Shown here piece after piece: positions 1 through 6,941 of a stretch of 36,826 bases of DNA (position 1 is its first letter; each line of letters starts with the position of its first letter). The DNA is from an uncultured Saprospiraceae bacterium (GTDB lineage Bacteria; Bacteroidota; Bacteroidia; Chitinophagales; Saprospiraceae), in assembly GCA_937923485.1 (NCBI GenBank), contig CALDUE010000181.1:1-36826 (forward strand), given 5' to 3'. Both the position numbers and the translations under genes were made by a program. The notes under the pieces are model-generated. The model was not told where the DNA came from. It worked only from the letters and a program-made list of their open reading frames with translations, and made no database searches.

Positions 1-228
1 TTCTACGGGTAAACCCCCATCTTGAGTGGGTGGGCCAGGGGTAACGGTAGTCGGATAGGGTGAGGCCAGACAGATTGAGTAGAGGTAGTCACCTAGCTCT
101 GCATCTCGATCGATATGGGCGCAGCGGGCGCGATCTTCATCAGAATAGAAGGGAGCGTCGTCGTTTTTATCGCAGGCGGAACACAGAAGCAATCCAATAA
201 AGACTAGAAATACATGGCTGGTTCTCAT
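1..228 (-). CDS. Putative secreted lipoprotein, 3' part outside the window
   Basis: The reading frame opens with ATG at 228 and stays open for 76 codons to the window edge, so the C-terminus is missing. The N-terminus is a lipoprotein signal: Met-Arg-Thr, a hydrophobic stretch, then the lipobox LCSAC (Cys at residue 19), followed by the Asp-rich linker DKNDDAP. The remainder seen is polar and ends in a Pro/Gly-rich stretch. I do not recognise a family. A Bacteroidota-type promoter candidate lies just upstream, and the gene diverges from the helix-turn-helix regulator at 384. The protein is inferred to be an envelope lipoprotein of unknown role. Confidence 0.7.
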   Translation of the reverse strand, partial: MRTSHVFLVFIGLLLCSACDKNDDAPFYSDEDRARCAHIDRDAELGDYLYSICLASPYPTTVTPGPPTQDGGLPVE

Positions 229-250
229 AACTTAAAGTACTGATTCGCAC

Positions 251-281
251 CAAAGATCAATTAGAAATACCAACAATACAA
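251..281 (-). promoter_or_regulatory. Candidate promoter for the partial lipoprotein
   Basis: On the minus strand TTG is followed after 20 bases by GATCTTTG, one mismatch from the Bacteroidota -7 consensus TAnnTTTG. The start codon lies about 23 bases further on. This is a pattern match only. Confidence 0.4.
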
Positions 282-339
282 GCCCTTAGCCATACTCATT
301 TCGCATCACTTTTTGATTTTTGCAAATAATACTACTGAA

Positions 340-377
340 AATGCATATTTTTACGGCTACATTTCAAAATATGCATT
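340..377. promoter_or_regulatory. Perfect 12-bp inverted repeat, likely operator
   Basis: AATGCATATTTT (340-351) and AAAATATGCATT (366-377) are perfect inverse copies with a 14-base spacer. The second arm ends six bases before the ATG of the helix-turn-helix gene. The left arm overlaps a weak -7-like TATTTTTA that lies 23 bases after a TTTTTG. The position suggests an operator for autoregulation by the adjacent gene product. This is inference. Confidence 0.6.
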
Positions 378-383
378 CTCCGC

Positions 384-1373
384 ATGGAAAAAAATTCACA
401 AAACGGTCTTCATTTTGCTAATGAAGCCGACAGGTGGCACGATGACCTCCTTAAAATCATTAAAATACAAAAAGTAAAGCGACGAAAACTCGCAGAACTC
501 TTGGGGTATACCATGGATGCCATAGGGCGTCGGTTGCGCGGTGACACACCTTGGTCATTAGCAGATTACGGTCTACTCACTCAGTATTTTGATTTGGCTC
601 CGATCGGCCAGCGGGGCAATCTCAGGTTTGAAGATGTGCGCAACCCTGATCTTGAGAGTGGATTCTCGCCAGACCATTATCTTTCTACGCTCAAGCAACT
701 TGCCACTGTTTGTGAGACAGGTAACTATTCATTAGATTTAATGAGTACTGATTTGCCAATTTTCTATTTCCTTGATAGCCCTACCCTGATCAAATTGAAG
801 CTGTTGCTTTTTACTGTTAACGCTTCACCACGTTTAGTTCGTAAGGCTCAGCAACGAAATCTTCATCACTTTAAGACTTACGTTTCAGCTGCACAAGAAA
901 TCGGACAACGTTATCTACGTATTGAACGGCGTGAAATGTGGGGGCCCGACCCACTCAGAAGCTTCCTTCATCAAATTGAGCGACTTGCCATTTCTGGTAA
1001 GCTCAACGAGGTGGATTTGCAAGCCGTAGCAGCGGCAGTATCTCAACTTTCTGAAAAACTTGGTATGTACATCTATGGTGGAGAGATGGACAACTTACAG
1101 GTTCGCCGTGAGCAAGAACGAGCGGTTTCAGCTACCTATTTGTTTCGCAAACCTAAGTCTTCAGCATTGGCTTTTGTAAGCCTCGACAATCCTTACTTCG
1201 TAAAGAATGCCGACGGGTACACGGGTCAAGTCCTCAGTGAGAATTTTGATCGCCATTGGTCTAAAGCGGCAATTGTCTCGGGACAACAAGGAGCTGCCAT
1301 GGCATATCGTGACGATTTAGAAAAAAGTACTGAAAGGAGGATCAAGCGCTTGGTGAGTATACAGAAAGGGTAA
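384..1373 (+). CDS. Helix-turn-helix domain protein, probable transcriptional regulator
   Basis: The 329-residue protein has an N-terminal segment (about residues 20-60) that reads as a lambda-repressor/XRE-like helix-turn-helix: a helix rich in Lys/Arg, LAELLGYT, then a recognition-helix-like DAIGRRLRG, followed by the typical helix LADYGLLTQYF. The remaining 260 residues are soluble, mostly helical, without membrane segments, and I do not recognise a family. Bacteroidota carry lineage-specific proteins of this layout. ATG at 384 is used because an inverted repeat ends six bases upstream and the HTH begins soon after. The gene stands alone, divergent from a lipoprotein gene and convergent with metK. 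DNA binding is inferred from the motif. Confidence 0.7.
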   Translation: MEKNSQNGLHFANEADRWHDDLLKIIKIQKVKRRKLAELLGYTMDAIGRRLRGDTPWSLADYGLLTQYFDLAPIGQRGNLRFEDVRNPDLESGFSPDHYLSTLKQLATVCETGNYSLDLMSTDLPIFYFLDSPTLIKLKLLLFTVNASPRLVRKAQQRNLHHFKTYVSAAQEIGQRYLRIERREMWGPDPLRSFLHQIERLAISGKLNEVDLQAVAAAVSQLSEKLGMYIYGGEMDNLQVRREQERAVSATYLFRKPKSSALAFVSLDNPYFVKNADGYTGQVLSENFDRHWSKAAIVSGQQGAAMAYRDDLEKSTERRIKRLVSIQKG

Positions 1374-1440
1374 AAACCGCTGACACAATAGATGTCTCCG
1401 CTACGCCATGAATACGCTAAAGTGCTTTCGCACATAAAGA

Positions 1441-1560
1441 TTGGCTAGGCTCCGGTCGACATGACGGGGCGCTGTGGCGCGGGAGTCGAGAGCACCCTGA
1501 CCCCTGAACCAGCATCTTTGTGGTGCGAAGCACTAAAAGATGCTGCTAAACCCAGTACCA
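1441..1560. repeat. Intergenic palindrome-rich (REP-like) stretch
   Basis: The gap of 291 bases between the HTH gene and metK holds no gene. It contains GCGCTGTGGCGC (small hairpin) and a strong nested hairpin: AGCATCTTT (1511-1519) pairs with AAAGATGCT (1536-1544) around the inner palindrome GTGCGAAGCAC (1523-1533). The same 11-base core, in inverse orientation, occurs in the intergenic repeat at 4568-4642. Confidence 0.5.
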
Positions 1561-1593
1561 AACAGCATCCCTTGAGGCTTAAACCTTGAACCT

Positions 1594-1629
1594 AAAAAAA
1601 CGGCCCTTCAATCAATGATCGAAGGGCCG
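1594..1629 (-). terminator. Intrinsic terminator of metK
   Basis: CGGCCCTTC (1601-1609) pairs with GAAGGGCCG (1621-1629), and the loop holds a further ATCA/TGAT pair. On the minus strand the stem is followed by seven U residues (A-run 1594-1600). It lies 35 bases past the metK stop codon. Confidence 0.9.
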
Positions 1630-1636
1630 ATTAGTG

Positions 1637-1650
1637 GTTTTGGCGAAAGC
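1637..1650 (+). repeat. Dispersed 14-mer, exact copy 1 (intergenic)
   Basis: GTTTTGGCGAAAGC, between the metK terminator stem and the metK stop codon. It is one of six exact copies in the window. Confidence 0.85.
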
Positions 1651-1664
1651 CTTAAAATATAAAA

Positions 1665-2897
1665 TTACAAGCCAAACGCCTCTTTCACTTGCTTCTTGTA
1701 GTCAAGACGCTCCCACGTAAATGTTGGGTAGCTCTTGCCTCCAACCTTCACCTTACCGACTTTACGACCGAAGTGACCGTAAGCTGCTGTCGGTGAGAAA
1801 ATTGGATTCTTAAGGCCGAAGCGCTCTACGATTGCAGATGGACGCATGTCGAAGATCTTCTCAATCTTTTTTGCGATTTGACCGTCGTTAAGCTTCACTT
1901 TCGACGTACCGTAAGTGTCAACGAACAAGCCAACAGGCTTGGCAACTCCGATCGCGTAAGCAACTTGAACAAGAATCTGATCGCAAACGCCTGCTGCGAC
2001 CATGTTCTTTGCGATGTGGCGCGTAGCATAGGCAGCAGAGCGATCCACTTTACTAGAATCCTTACCACTGAATGCACCACCACCGTGGGCACCTTTACCA
2101 CCGTAGGTATCAACGATGATCTTACGTCCGGTAAGACCTGCATCACCGTGAGGTCCACCAATCACGAACTTACCAGTTGGGTTAACGTGGTAAGTGATTT
2201 TCTTTTCGAAAAGGTTGGCTTGCTTTGGGTAAAGCTTCATGACGCGTGGCATCAGATGCTCTTTCACGTCCTTCTTGATCTTCGCGAGCATCTTCGCATC
2301 GGTAGGACCGAAGTCTGCGTGCTGCGTAGAAACAACGATCGTGTCGATGTGCATCGGCTGATGCTCATCATTGTACTTGATCGTTACTTGACTCTTTGCG
2401 TCAGGACGTAGATAAGGCATTGGGCCTTTATCGCCTTCACGACGAAGCTTCGCCAATTCCTCAAGAATCTTGTGGCTGATGTCGAGCGCCAAAGGCATGT
2501 AGTTCGGCGTCTCATTGGTTGCATAACCGAACATCATTCCCTGATCGCCTGCACCTTGATCTTCCTTCTTCTTGCGATCTACTCCTTGACGGATGTCTGC
2601 GCTTTGCTCGTGGATGGCATTGAGCACACCACAACTGCGCGAATCGAATTGCAATTCAGGATCGGTGTATCCAATCTTGGCAATTGTTTCCCGTACCGTT
2701 TCTTGAATGTCAACGTAGGTTTCGGTTTTCACCTCCCCCCCCACGACGACGAGTCCAGTAGTACAGAATGTCTCACAAGCTACTTTTGAGTTAGGATCGC
2801 CTGCGAGAAATGCATCAAGTAGAGCATCACTAATTTGATCAGAGACTTTATCGGGGTGTCCTTCGCTGACGCTTTCGGATGTAAATAAGTAAGGCAT
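1665..2897 (-). CDS. metK: S-adenosylmethionine synthetase (methionine adenosyltransferase)
   Basis: The enzyme makes S-adenosylmethionine from ATP and methionine in the cytoplasm. The 410-residue protein has the family's three-part layout and signatures: SEGHPDK near residue 12 (methionine/ATP site), GAGDQGMMFGYA (residues about 115-126, signature 1) and GGGAFSGKD (residues about 272-280, phosphate loop). GGPHGDAGLTGRKIIVDTYGG is also intact. The length is close to that of other Bacteroidota MetK proteins and slightly longer than the E. coli enzyme. It is followed by a clear terminator, and a -7-like TACATTTG precedes it, so it may have its own transcript. Some read-through from trpS and the hydrolase gene upstream is possible, since they share its direction with a gap of 43 bases. 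Confidence 0.98.
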   Translation of the reverse strand: MPYLFTSESVSEGHPDKVSDQISDALLDAFLAGDPNSKVACETFCTTGLVVVGGEVKTETYVDIQETVRETIAKIGYTDPELQFDSRSCGVLNAIHEQSADIRQGVDRKKKEDQGAGDQGMMFGYATNETPNYMPLALDISHKILEELAKLRREGDKGPMPYLRPDAKSQVTIKYNDEHQPMHIDTIVVSTQHADFGPTDAKMLAKIKKDVKEHLMPRVMKLYPKQANLFEKKITYHVNPTGKFVIGGPHGDAGLTGRKIIVDTYGGKGAHGGGAFSGKDSSKVDRSAAYATRHIAKNMVAAGVCDQILVQVAYAIGVAKPVGLFVDTYGTSKVKLNDGQIAKKIEKIFDMRPSAIVERFGLKNPIFSPTAAYGHFGRKVGKVKVGGKSYPTFTWERLDYKKQVKEAFGL

Positions 2898-2925
2898 TTG
2901 CTCGCCGTTATTGGTGAAAGGTCGG

Positions 2926-2933
2926 CAAATGTA
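2926..2933 (-). promoter_or_regulatory. -7-like element upstream of metK
   Basis: TACATTTG on the minus strand matches TAnnTTTG and lies about 28 bases before the metK ATG. The nearest upstream TTG is 24 bases away, a little far, so the promoter call is tentative. Confidence 0.4.
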
Positions 2934-2940
2934 ACAACCT

Positions 2941-3552
2941 CTACTTCACTCTCAGATCAAGTAGGGTTTTACCTTCTAATTTTCCTAACAAATGGTCGCC
3001 AATCTCGACTTTACCAACACCTGCTGGGGTACCTGTGAATATTAAATCCCCAACCGTGAGAACGAAATATTGACTCACGTGGGCAATGATTGCGTCGATG
3101 TCATGAAGCATGTGAGAGGACTGCCCTGTCTGTACTTCTTCTCCGTTTTTGAAGAGCTGAAAGTTAATATTTTTTGGATCTGGAAGCGAATCCAAAGCCA
3201 CGTATTCACCCATTGCAGCACTGCCATCAAAGGCCTTAGCTTTCTCCCAAGGAAGACCTTTCGCCTTCAATTTTTGCTGGATATCGCGCGCGGTAAAATC
3301 AATCCCCAAACCGACGCTATCATAGTAGCGGTGGGCGAACTGCTCTTCTATGTGGCGTCCATTATTGGTGATGCGGTAGACCAGTTCAAGCTCATAATGC
3401 ACATCGTTGGTGAAGGCTGGAATGAAGAACGGCTTGCTATTGTGGATCATCGCCGAGCTAGGCTTCATGAACACCACCGGTTCGTCTGGAACGGCATTAC
3501 CTAGTTCCTTTGCGTGGTCGGCATAGTTGCGACCGATACATACGATTTTCAT
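2941..3552 (-). CDS. Fumarylacetoacetate hydrolase family protein (FAHD1/YcgM type)
   Basis: This 203-residue protein consists of the FAH catalytic fold alone, as in FAHD1/YcgM proteins, which act as acylpyruvases or oxaloacetate decarboxylases with a divalent metal. Visible signatures are the N-terminal IVCIGRNYADHAKELGN, the metal-binding acidic pair in YELELVYRI, GLGIDFTARDIQ, the lid/substrate stretch GLPWEKAKAFDGSA and the closing TGTPAGVG. The start ATG overlaps the trpS stop codon in an ATGA, so the two genes are translationally coupled. The exact substrate cannot be read from the sequence. Confidence 0.9.
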   Translation of the reverse strand: MKIVCIGRNYADHAKELGNAVPDEPVVFMKPSSAMIHNSKPFFIPAFTNDVHYELELVYRITNNGRHIEEQFAHRYYDSVGLGIDFTARDIQQKLKAKGLPWEKAKAFDGSAAMGEYVALDSLPDPKNINFQLFKNGEEVQTGQSSHMLHDIDAIIAHVSQYFVLTVGDLIFTGTPAGVGKVEIGDHLLGKLEGKTLLDLRVK

Positions 3553-4553
3553 ACACGAGGATTGAGTAGTCCAGCCAATTCTTTCACTTCGCGCAAGGTC
3601 TCCTGAGCGCGTTTGCGAATCTCTGCACTTGATGCTTTGATCTGGTTTTTCACATTCTTTTTATCGGCAAGCACTTCTGCCTTTCTATCACGCAATTGGG
3701 TGCTTAGCGCGACCAATGCATCTGCAGTAACAGCTTTGAGTTGCGAGTATTGAAGTTTTCCCGAAAGGGCCTCTTCCCTCAAACTAGCAGCAGCATCAAC
3801 TTCACCCGCTGCTTTGGTCATTGCTATGAGGTTGGCAACGCCAGGACTAAGTTCTCCGAGCGGCGTGTCTCCCGCATCGGTGACTGCCGATTTAATTTGC
3901 TTGCGAATAATAGCTTCCTCAGCGAAGACATTAATGTAATGCTTCGGCCCTAAGCTTTTGCCCATTTTACGGGTGGGGTCTGCTGTAGAAGCGATTTTTG
4001 GTGTCTCGGTATAAAGCCCTTCTGGAGTAACGAAGTATTCCTTGCCTACCTGTGCATTGAAGCGCGTGGCGATATTTCTAGTCAACTCGAGGTGCTGTTC
4101 TTGATCCTTCCCTACAGGGACATAATTCGTGCGATAGATGAGAATATCAGCTGCCTGGAGTACAGGATATCCAAATAAACCGACGCTTATAAAACTGTCC
4201 TTGTCCTTCGCTACGCTTTGACTACTCTTATCTTTAAACTGAGTCATACGTGTGACCTGACCGTAACTTGCGAAGCAGTTCAAGATCCAGCCAAGCTCTG
4301 TATGCTCTGGAATAAGGCTTTGTATAAACAGGTTTTCGACCTTGACGCCAGAAGCGATGAGATTGTACATGATCTCCCATGTAGCCGTCCGCAATTTATC
4401 AGCCTTGTAAGGCATTGTGATTGCGTGGAAATCAGCTACACCGTAAAAGCATTGGTACTGTTCCTGGATGTTCACCCAATTTTGAACTGCTCCAAAATAG
4501 TTTCCAAAGTGCATGTCTCCTGTTGGCTGAATGAGGGAAAGAACCGTTTTCAT
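3549..4553 (-). CDS. trpS: Tryptophanyl-tRNA synthetase
   Basis: This class I aminoacyl-tRNA synthetase charges tRNA(Trp). The 334-residue protein shows the HIGH-type motif as HFGN in PTGDMHFGNYFGAV (residues about 11-24), the KMSKS-type motif as KMGKS followed by LGPKHYI, and the family stretch GYPVLQAADILIYRTNYVPVG. Length is typical of bacterial TrpRS. The gene overlaps the following hydrolase gene by ATGA. Upstream is an intergenic repeat (4568-4642), so its promoter must lie inside or beyond that element. No T-box or trp leader is visible. Confidence 0.97.
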   Translation of the reverse strand: MKTVLSLIQPTGDMHFGNYFGAVQNWVNIQEQYQCFYGVADFHAITMPYKADKLRTATWEIMYNLIASGVKVENLFIQSLIPEHTELGWILNCFASYGQVTRMTQFKDKSSQSVAKDKDSFISVGLFGYPVLQAADILIYRTNYVPVGKDQEQHLELTRNIATRFNAQVGKEYFVTPEGLYTETPKIASTADPTRKMGKSLGPKHYINVFAEEAIIRKQIKSAVTDAGDTPLGELSPGVANLIAMTKAAGEVDAAASLREEALSGKLQYSQLKAVTADALVALSTQLRDRKAEVLADKKNVKNQIKASSAEIRKRAQETLREVKELAGLLNPRV

Positions 4554-4567
4554 GTGAGGGTATTAGG

Positions 4568-4642
4568 GATGTCGGATGTTGGATGTCGGATGCACCGCGC
4601 GAAGCGCGTGGGTCCTCGTGCTTCGCACGGGATCGGATGTCG
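4568..4642. repeat. Intergenic palindromic repeat, short copy
   Basis: The element is framed by GGATGTCGGATG-type words at both ends. It holds two adjacent hairpins, CCGCGC-GAA-GCGCG and CGTGC-TTC-GCACG. A longer relative with the same frame and the same right-hand end (CTTCGCACGGGATCGGATGT) lies at 18540-18654. The following 70 bases hold AT-rich direct repeats of ATTATCAA and no gene. Confidence 0.75.
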
Positions 4643-4715
4643 TAAAATAAAATGAGCCGGAGGCGAGCAAAACATCTCGCACATTATCAATTGACAATTA
4701 TCAACTAACAATTCC

Positions 4716-5105
4716 TCAAGCCACAGGCTTAACGGCCGCTATCGCGGAGATTTCAATGTTAACGCCTTTTGGAAGTTTGGCGACCTGGACAAGTTCGCGA
4801 GCTGGCGCGTCGACGATTCCGAAAAAGTCTTGATAAACCACGTTGATACGATCAAACTGACTGATGTCAGCGACGAAGACCGAACACTTTATGACGCGCT
4901 TACGATCTGTGCCTGCAGCTTTGAGCACAGCATCTAGATTGGAAAGCACGAGTGCGGTTTCCTCTTCGATCGAGTCAAGAACTAATCTACCTGTTGCTGG
5001 ATCAATTGCGATCTGACCGCTACAGTAGAGGATTCCGTTGTGGGTGACAGCTTGAGAGTAAGGGCCCACTGGAGCTGGGGCATCTTTGGTTAAGACAGTT
5101 TTCAT
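4716..5105 (-). CDS. ridA: RidA-family (YjgF/UK114) reactive-intermediate deaminase
   Basis: Rid proteins hydrolyse reactive 2-iminobutanoate/2-iminopropanoate released by pyridoxal-phosphate enzymes. The 129 residues match the trimeric RidA fold end to end: APAPVGPYSQAV near residue 10, SGQIAIDPATG, the conserved SVFVADI, and the C-terminal signature PARELVQVAKLPKGVNIEISAIA, in which the Arg of PAR is the substrate-carboxylate ligand and the Glu of IEI is conserved. It follows rpmF in the same direction, with a hairpin (5126-5160) in the 86-base gap. Confidence 0.94.
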   Translation of the reverse strand: MKTVLTKDAPAPVGPYSQAVTHNGILYCSGQIAIDPATGRLVLDSIEEETALVLSNLDAVLKAAGTDRKRVIKCSVFVADISQFDRINVVYQDFFGIVDAPARELVQVAKLPKGVNIEISAIAAVKPVA

Positions 5106-5125
5106 AGTGGGGGTAAATTAAACAC

Positions 5126-5160
5126 AGATAGGCCACAGCGCGGTAGCGTGTAGCCTATCT
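5126..5160. terminator. Hairpin between rpmF and ridA
   Basis: AGATAGGC (5126-5133) pairs with GCCTATCT (5153-5160), with further pairing inside. There is no clear U-tract on the minus strand (GTGTTTAATTT), so it may be a weak terminator or an RNA-processing or stability hairpin. Confidence 0.5.
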
Positions 5161-5191
5161 AAGGTTGGTTAAAGTGTTGAAGAATGTCTTA

Positions 5192-5383
5192 CTAGACTTC
5201 TACAGCAGGAACCAAGATCTTTCCACGGTAGTAAAGATTGCCTTCAGCATCCTTGTGCGCTACGTGACGACGGTGAACATCACCAGTTGTCGGGCACTTA
5301 GAAAGTGTTGGCATTGCTGCCTTGTAGTGTGTCCGACGCTTGCGCTTGCGCTGCTTTGAGATTCGGCTTTTCGGGTGTGCCAT
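5192..5383 (-). CDS. rpmF: Large ribosomal subunit protein bL32
   Basis: The 63-residue protein begins MAHPKSRISKQRKRKRRTHY, the standard bL32 N-terminus, followed by the conserved KCPTTGDVHRRHVAHKD and YYRGK. The four zinc-ligand cysteines of the C+ form are gone: only one Cys remains, and the second pair is replaced by KDAEGN. As I recall, zinc-free L32 of this shape is normal in Flavobacteriia-type lineages, which helps place the organism. It sits four bases after the yceD stop codon, the classical yceD-rpmF pair. Confidence 0.97.
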   Translation of the reverse strand: MAHPKSRISKQRKRKRRTHYKAAMPTLSKCPTTGDVHRRHVAHKDAEGNLYYRGKILVPAVEV

Positions 5384-5386
5384 TTC

Positions 5387-5941
5387 CTATTGATTTTCTG
5401 GATCCTTCAAATCGCGGAGTGCGCTCCAAATGGAATCCTCGGGTAATTCTTGATTGTCATCGTCCTCTTCAGCAGCAGGATCTTTTTGAGAACCTGCTAG
5501 GTATTGCACCATTTCGGGGTTGCATGCTAGGTCTGCATCCTCGTGGACGCGTGACATAGGAAGTGAAACACCGATAAAGTCGTAGATCAGCTTTGAAACG
5601 TTGAAGCGTTCAGTTCCGATTGGAACGTAAATGACTTCTGCTTCCTCTCTTGGCTTTTCCGAATCATACTTGATGACCATTTCTTCTTCAACCGTTAGTG
5701 GAAGCGGAAAAGGATCAAGACAGCGATCGCACTCAACAACAGCTTTACCGTTTGCACGGACTAGCAAATTGAATTGATTGCGAATACGCTCAATTTCGAC
5801 GGTCGCTTTAAATGCTCCTGCGGCCAAAAGACCAGATTCAAAAGATGCGAAAAACGCATCATCCAAATCAAAGGAAAATGTATGCACACCGCCTCTGGTG
5901 AGTGTCTCGAGAGGAATGTAAAATTCGGAGCGGATCTCCAT
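5387..5941 (-). CDS. yceD: YceD/DUF177 family protein (23S rRNA accumulation)
   Basis: DUF177 proteins are needed for normal 23S rRNA accumulation in bacteria and are nearly always encoded just before rpmF, as here (4-base gap). The 184-residue protein has the family core VVECDRCLDPFPLPLTVEEE (around residue 70-90) with its Cys-x2-Cys, then IYDFIGVSLPMSRVH and an acidic C-terminal segment. An in-frame TTG at 5971 would add ten residues, but that TTG lies inside the promoter's -7 box. ATG 5941, preceded by AAAGG, is therefore the start. Confidence 0.93.
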   Translation of the reverse strand: MEIRSEFYIPLETLTRGGVHTFSFDLDDAFFASFESGLLAAGAFKATVEIERIRNQFNLLVRANGKAVVECDRCLDPFPLPLTVEEEMVIKYDSEKPREEAEVIYVPIGTERFNVSKLIYDFIGVSLPMSRVHEDADLACNPEMVQYLAGSQKDPAAEEDDDNQELPEDSIWSALRDLKDPENQ

Positions 5942-5968
5942 GTGCTCAACCTTTGTTGAAAACGGCTG

Positions 5969-6001
5969 CAAAGATAGTTATTTCAAGCGTGTTATACCAA
6001 A
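5969..6001 (-). promoter_or_regulatory. Bacteroidota-type promoter of yceD-rpmF
   Basis: On the minus strand TTTG, 21 bases, then TATCTTTG, a perfect TAnnTTTG. The transcript would start about 20-25 bases before ATG 5941. Confidence 0.8.
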
Positions 6002-6036
6002 GAGTTTCTCACTCTTTTTTGATCAGACGCTTAGAG

Positions 6037-6077
6037 CAAAAAAGCCCTCTTCGCATATCATATGCAAAAGAAGGCTT
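6037..6077 (-). terminator. Intrinsic terminator of fabI
   Basis: An imperfect long stem (6042-6058 with 6060-6077, including GCATAT/ATATGC and AAGCC/GGCTT) is followed on the minus strand by a U-run (A-run 6037-6043). It lies about 25 bases past the fabI stop. Confidence 0.85.
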
Positions 6078-6101
6078 CTTTACTCGGAATAGCAATATGA
6101 T

Positions 6102-6905
6102 CTACATATCCAATACAGCTGGATTCATTCCCATGGAGCTGAATCCCCCGTCGTGGAAAAGGTTTTGCATGGTCACGAAGCGCGTCAAATCGCTAAACAT
6201 GGTGATACAGTAGTCTGCACATGCTTCCGCTGGAGCGTTGCCCAATGGAGACATCTTTTCGGCGTAACCAAGGAATTCATTGAATCCTTTCACGCCTGAG
6301 CCTGCAGTAGTAACCGTCGGAGATTGGCTGATGGTGTTTACGCGAACGTTGTCACGTGTCCCGAAGTGATACCCGAAGCTTCGAGCAAAACTTTCTAGCA
6401 GCGCCTTTGCATCTGCCATCTCGCCGTAGTCTGGGAAAGATCGTTGCGCAGCGATGTAAGTGAGTGCCATGATACTACCCCACTCAGAGAGGTGATTCTC
6501 ATTGTAGAGCACTTGCATCATCTTGTGAAAGCTCACCGCCGAGATATCGAATGTCTTGAGCATCCAATCGTGCTTGAGATCAGTGTAGGTTTTCTTCTTA
6601 CGCACGTTGATGGACATTCCAATTGAGTGCAAGACGAAATCGAACTTCCCTCCAAGGAGCTCGCGAGCCTCAGAAAACATCTTGGTCATGTCTTCCATAC
6701 TCGTTGCATCAGCTGCAATGACAGGTGCATTAAGTTTCTCTCCAAGTTGTTGGAGTGTTCCCATTCGCATAGCAACAGGTGCATTGGTAAGTACAATCTG
6801 TGCACCTTGAGCTACAGCCGCCTCTGCGACTTTCCATGCGATTGATTTATCATCGAGGGCTCCGAAGATGACGCCGCGCTTTCCGGCGAGTAACTGATTA
6901 GACAT
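6102..6905 (-). CDS. fabI: Enoyl-[acyl-carrier-protein] reductase [NADH]
   Basis: FabI catalyses the last step of each fatty-acid elongation cycle. The 267-residue short-chain-dehydrogenase-type protein has the FabI version of the nucleotide site, GKRGVIFGALDDKSIAWKVA, the LHSIGMS strand, and the catalytic Tyr-x6-Lys as YGEMADAK. INTISQSP-like NTISQSPTVTTAGSGVKGF and DGGFSSMGM follow. The length is normal. The start ATG lies 36 bases downstream of the recN stop, so it may be co-transcribed with recN. A terminator follows. Confidence 0.96.
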   Translation of the reverse strand: MSNQLLAGKRGVIFGALDDKSIAWKVAEAAVAQGAQIVLTNAPVAMRMGTLQQLGEKLNAPVIAADATSMEDMTKMFSEARELLGGKFDFVLHSIGMSINVRKKKTYTDLKHDWMLKTFDISAVSFHKMMQVLYNENHLSEWGSIMALTYIAAQRSFPDYGEMADAKALLESFARSFGYHFGTRDNVRVNTISQSPTVTTAGSGVKGFNEFLGYAEKMSPLGNAPAEACADYCITMFSDLTRFVTMQNLFHDGGFSSMGMNPAVLDM

Positions 6906-6941
6906 AAAGTTAGCTTGTTCGTTGGCCGAAAGGTAGTAATC

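Noticed and set aside
5192-5383. L32 without zinc cysteines as a possible stress paralogue
   Set aside because: It stands in the canonical yceD-rpmF position, and zinc-free L32 is, as I recall, usual in related lineages.
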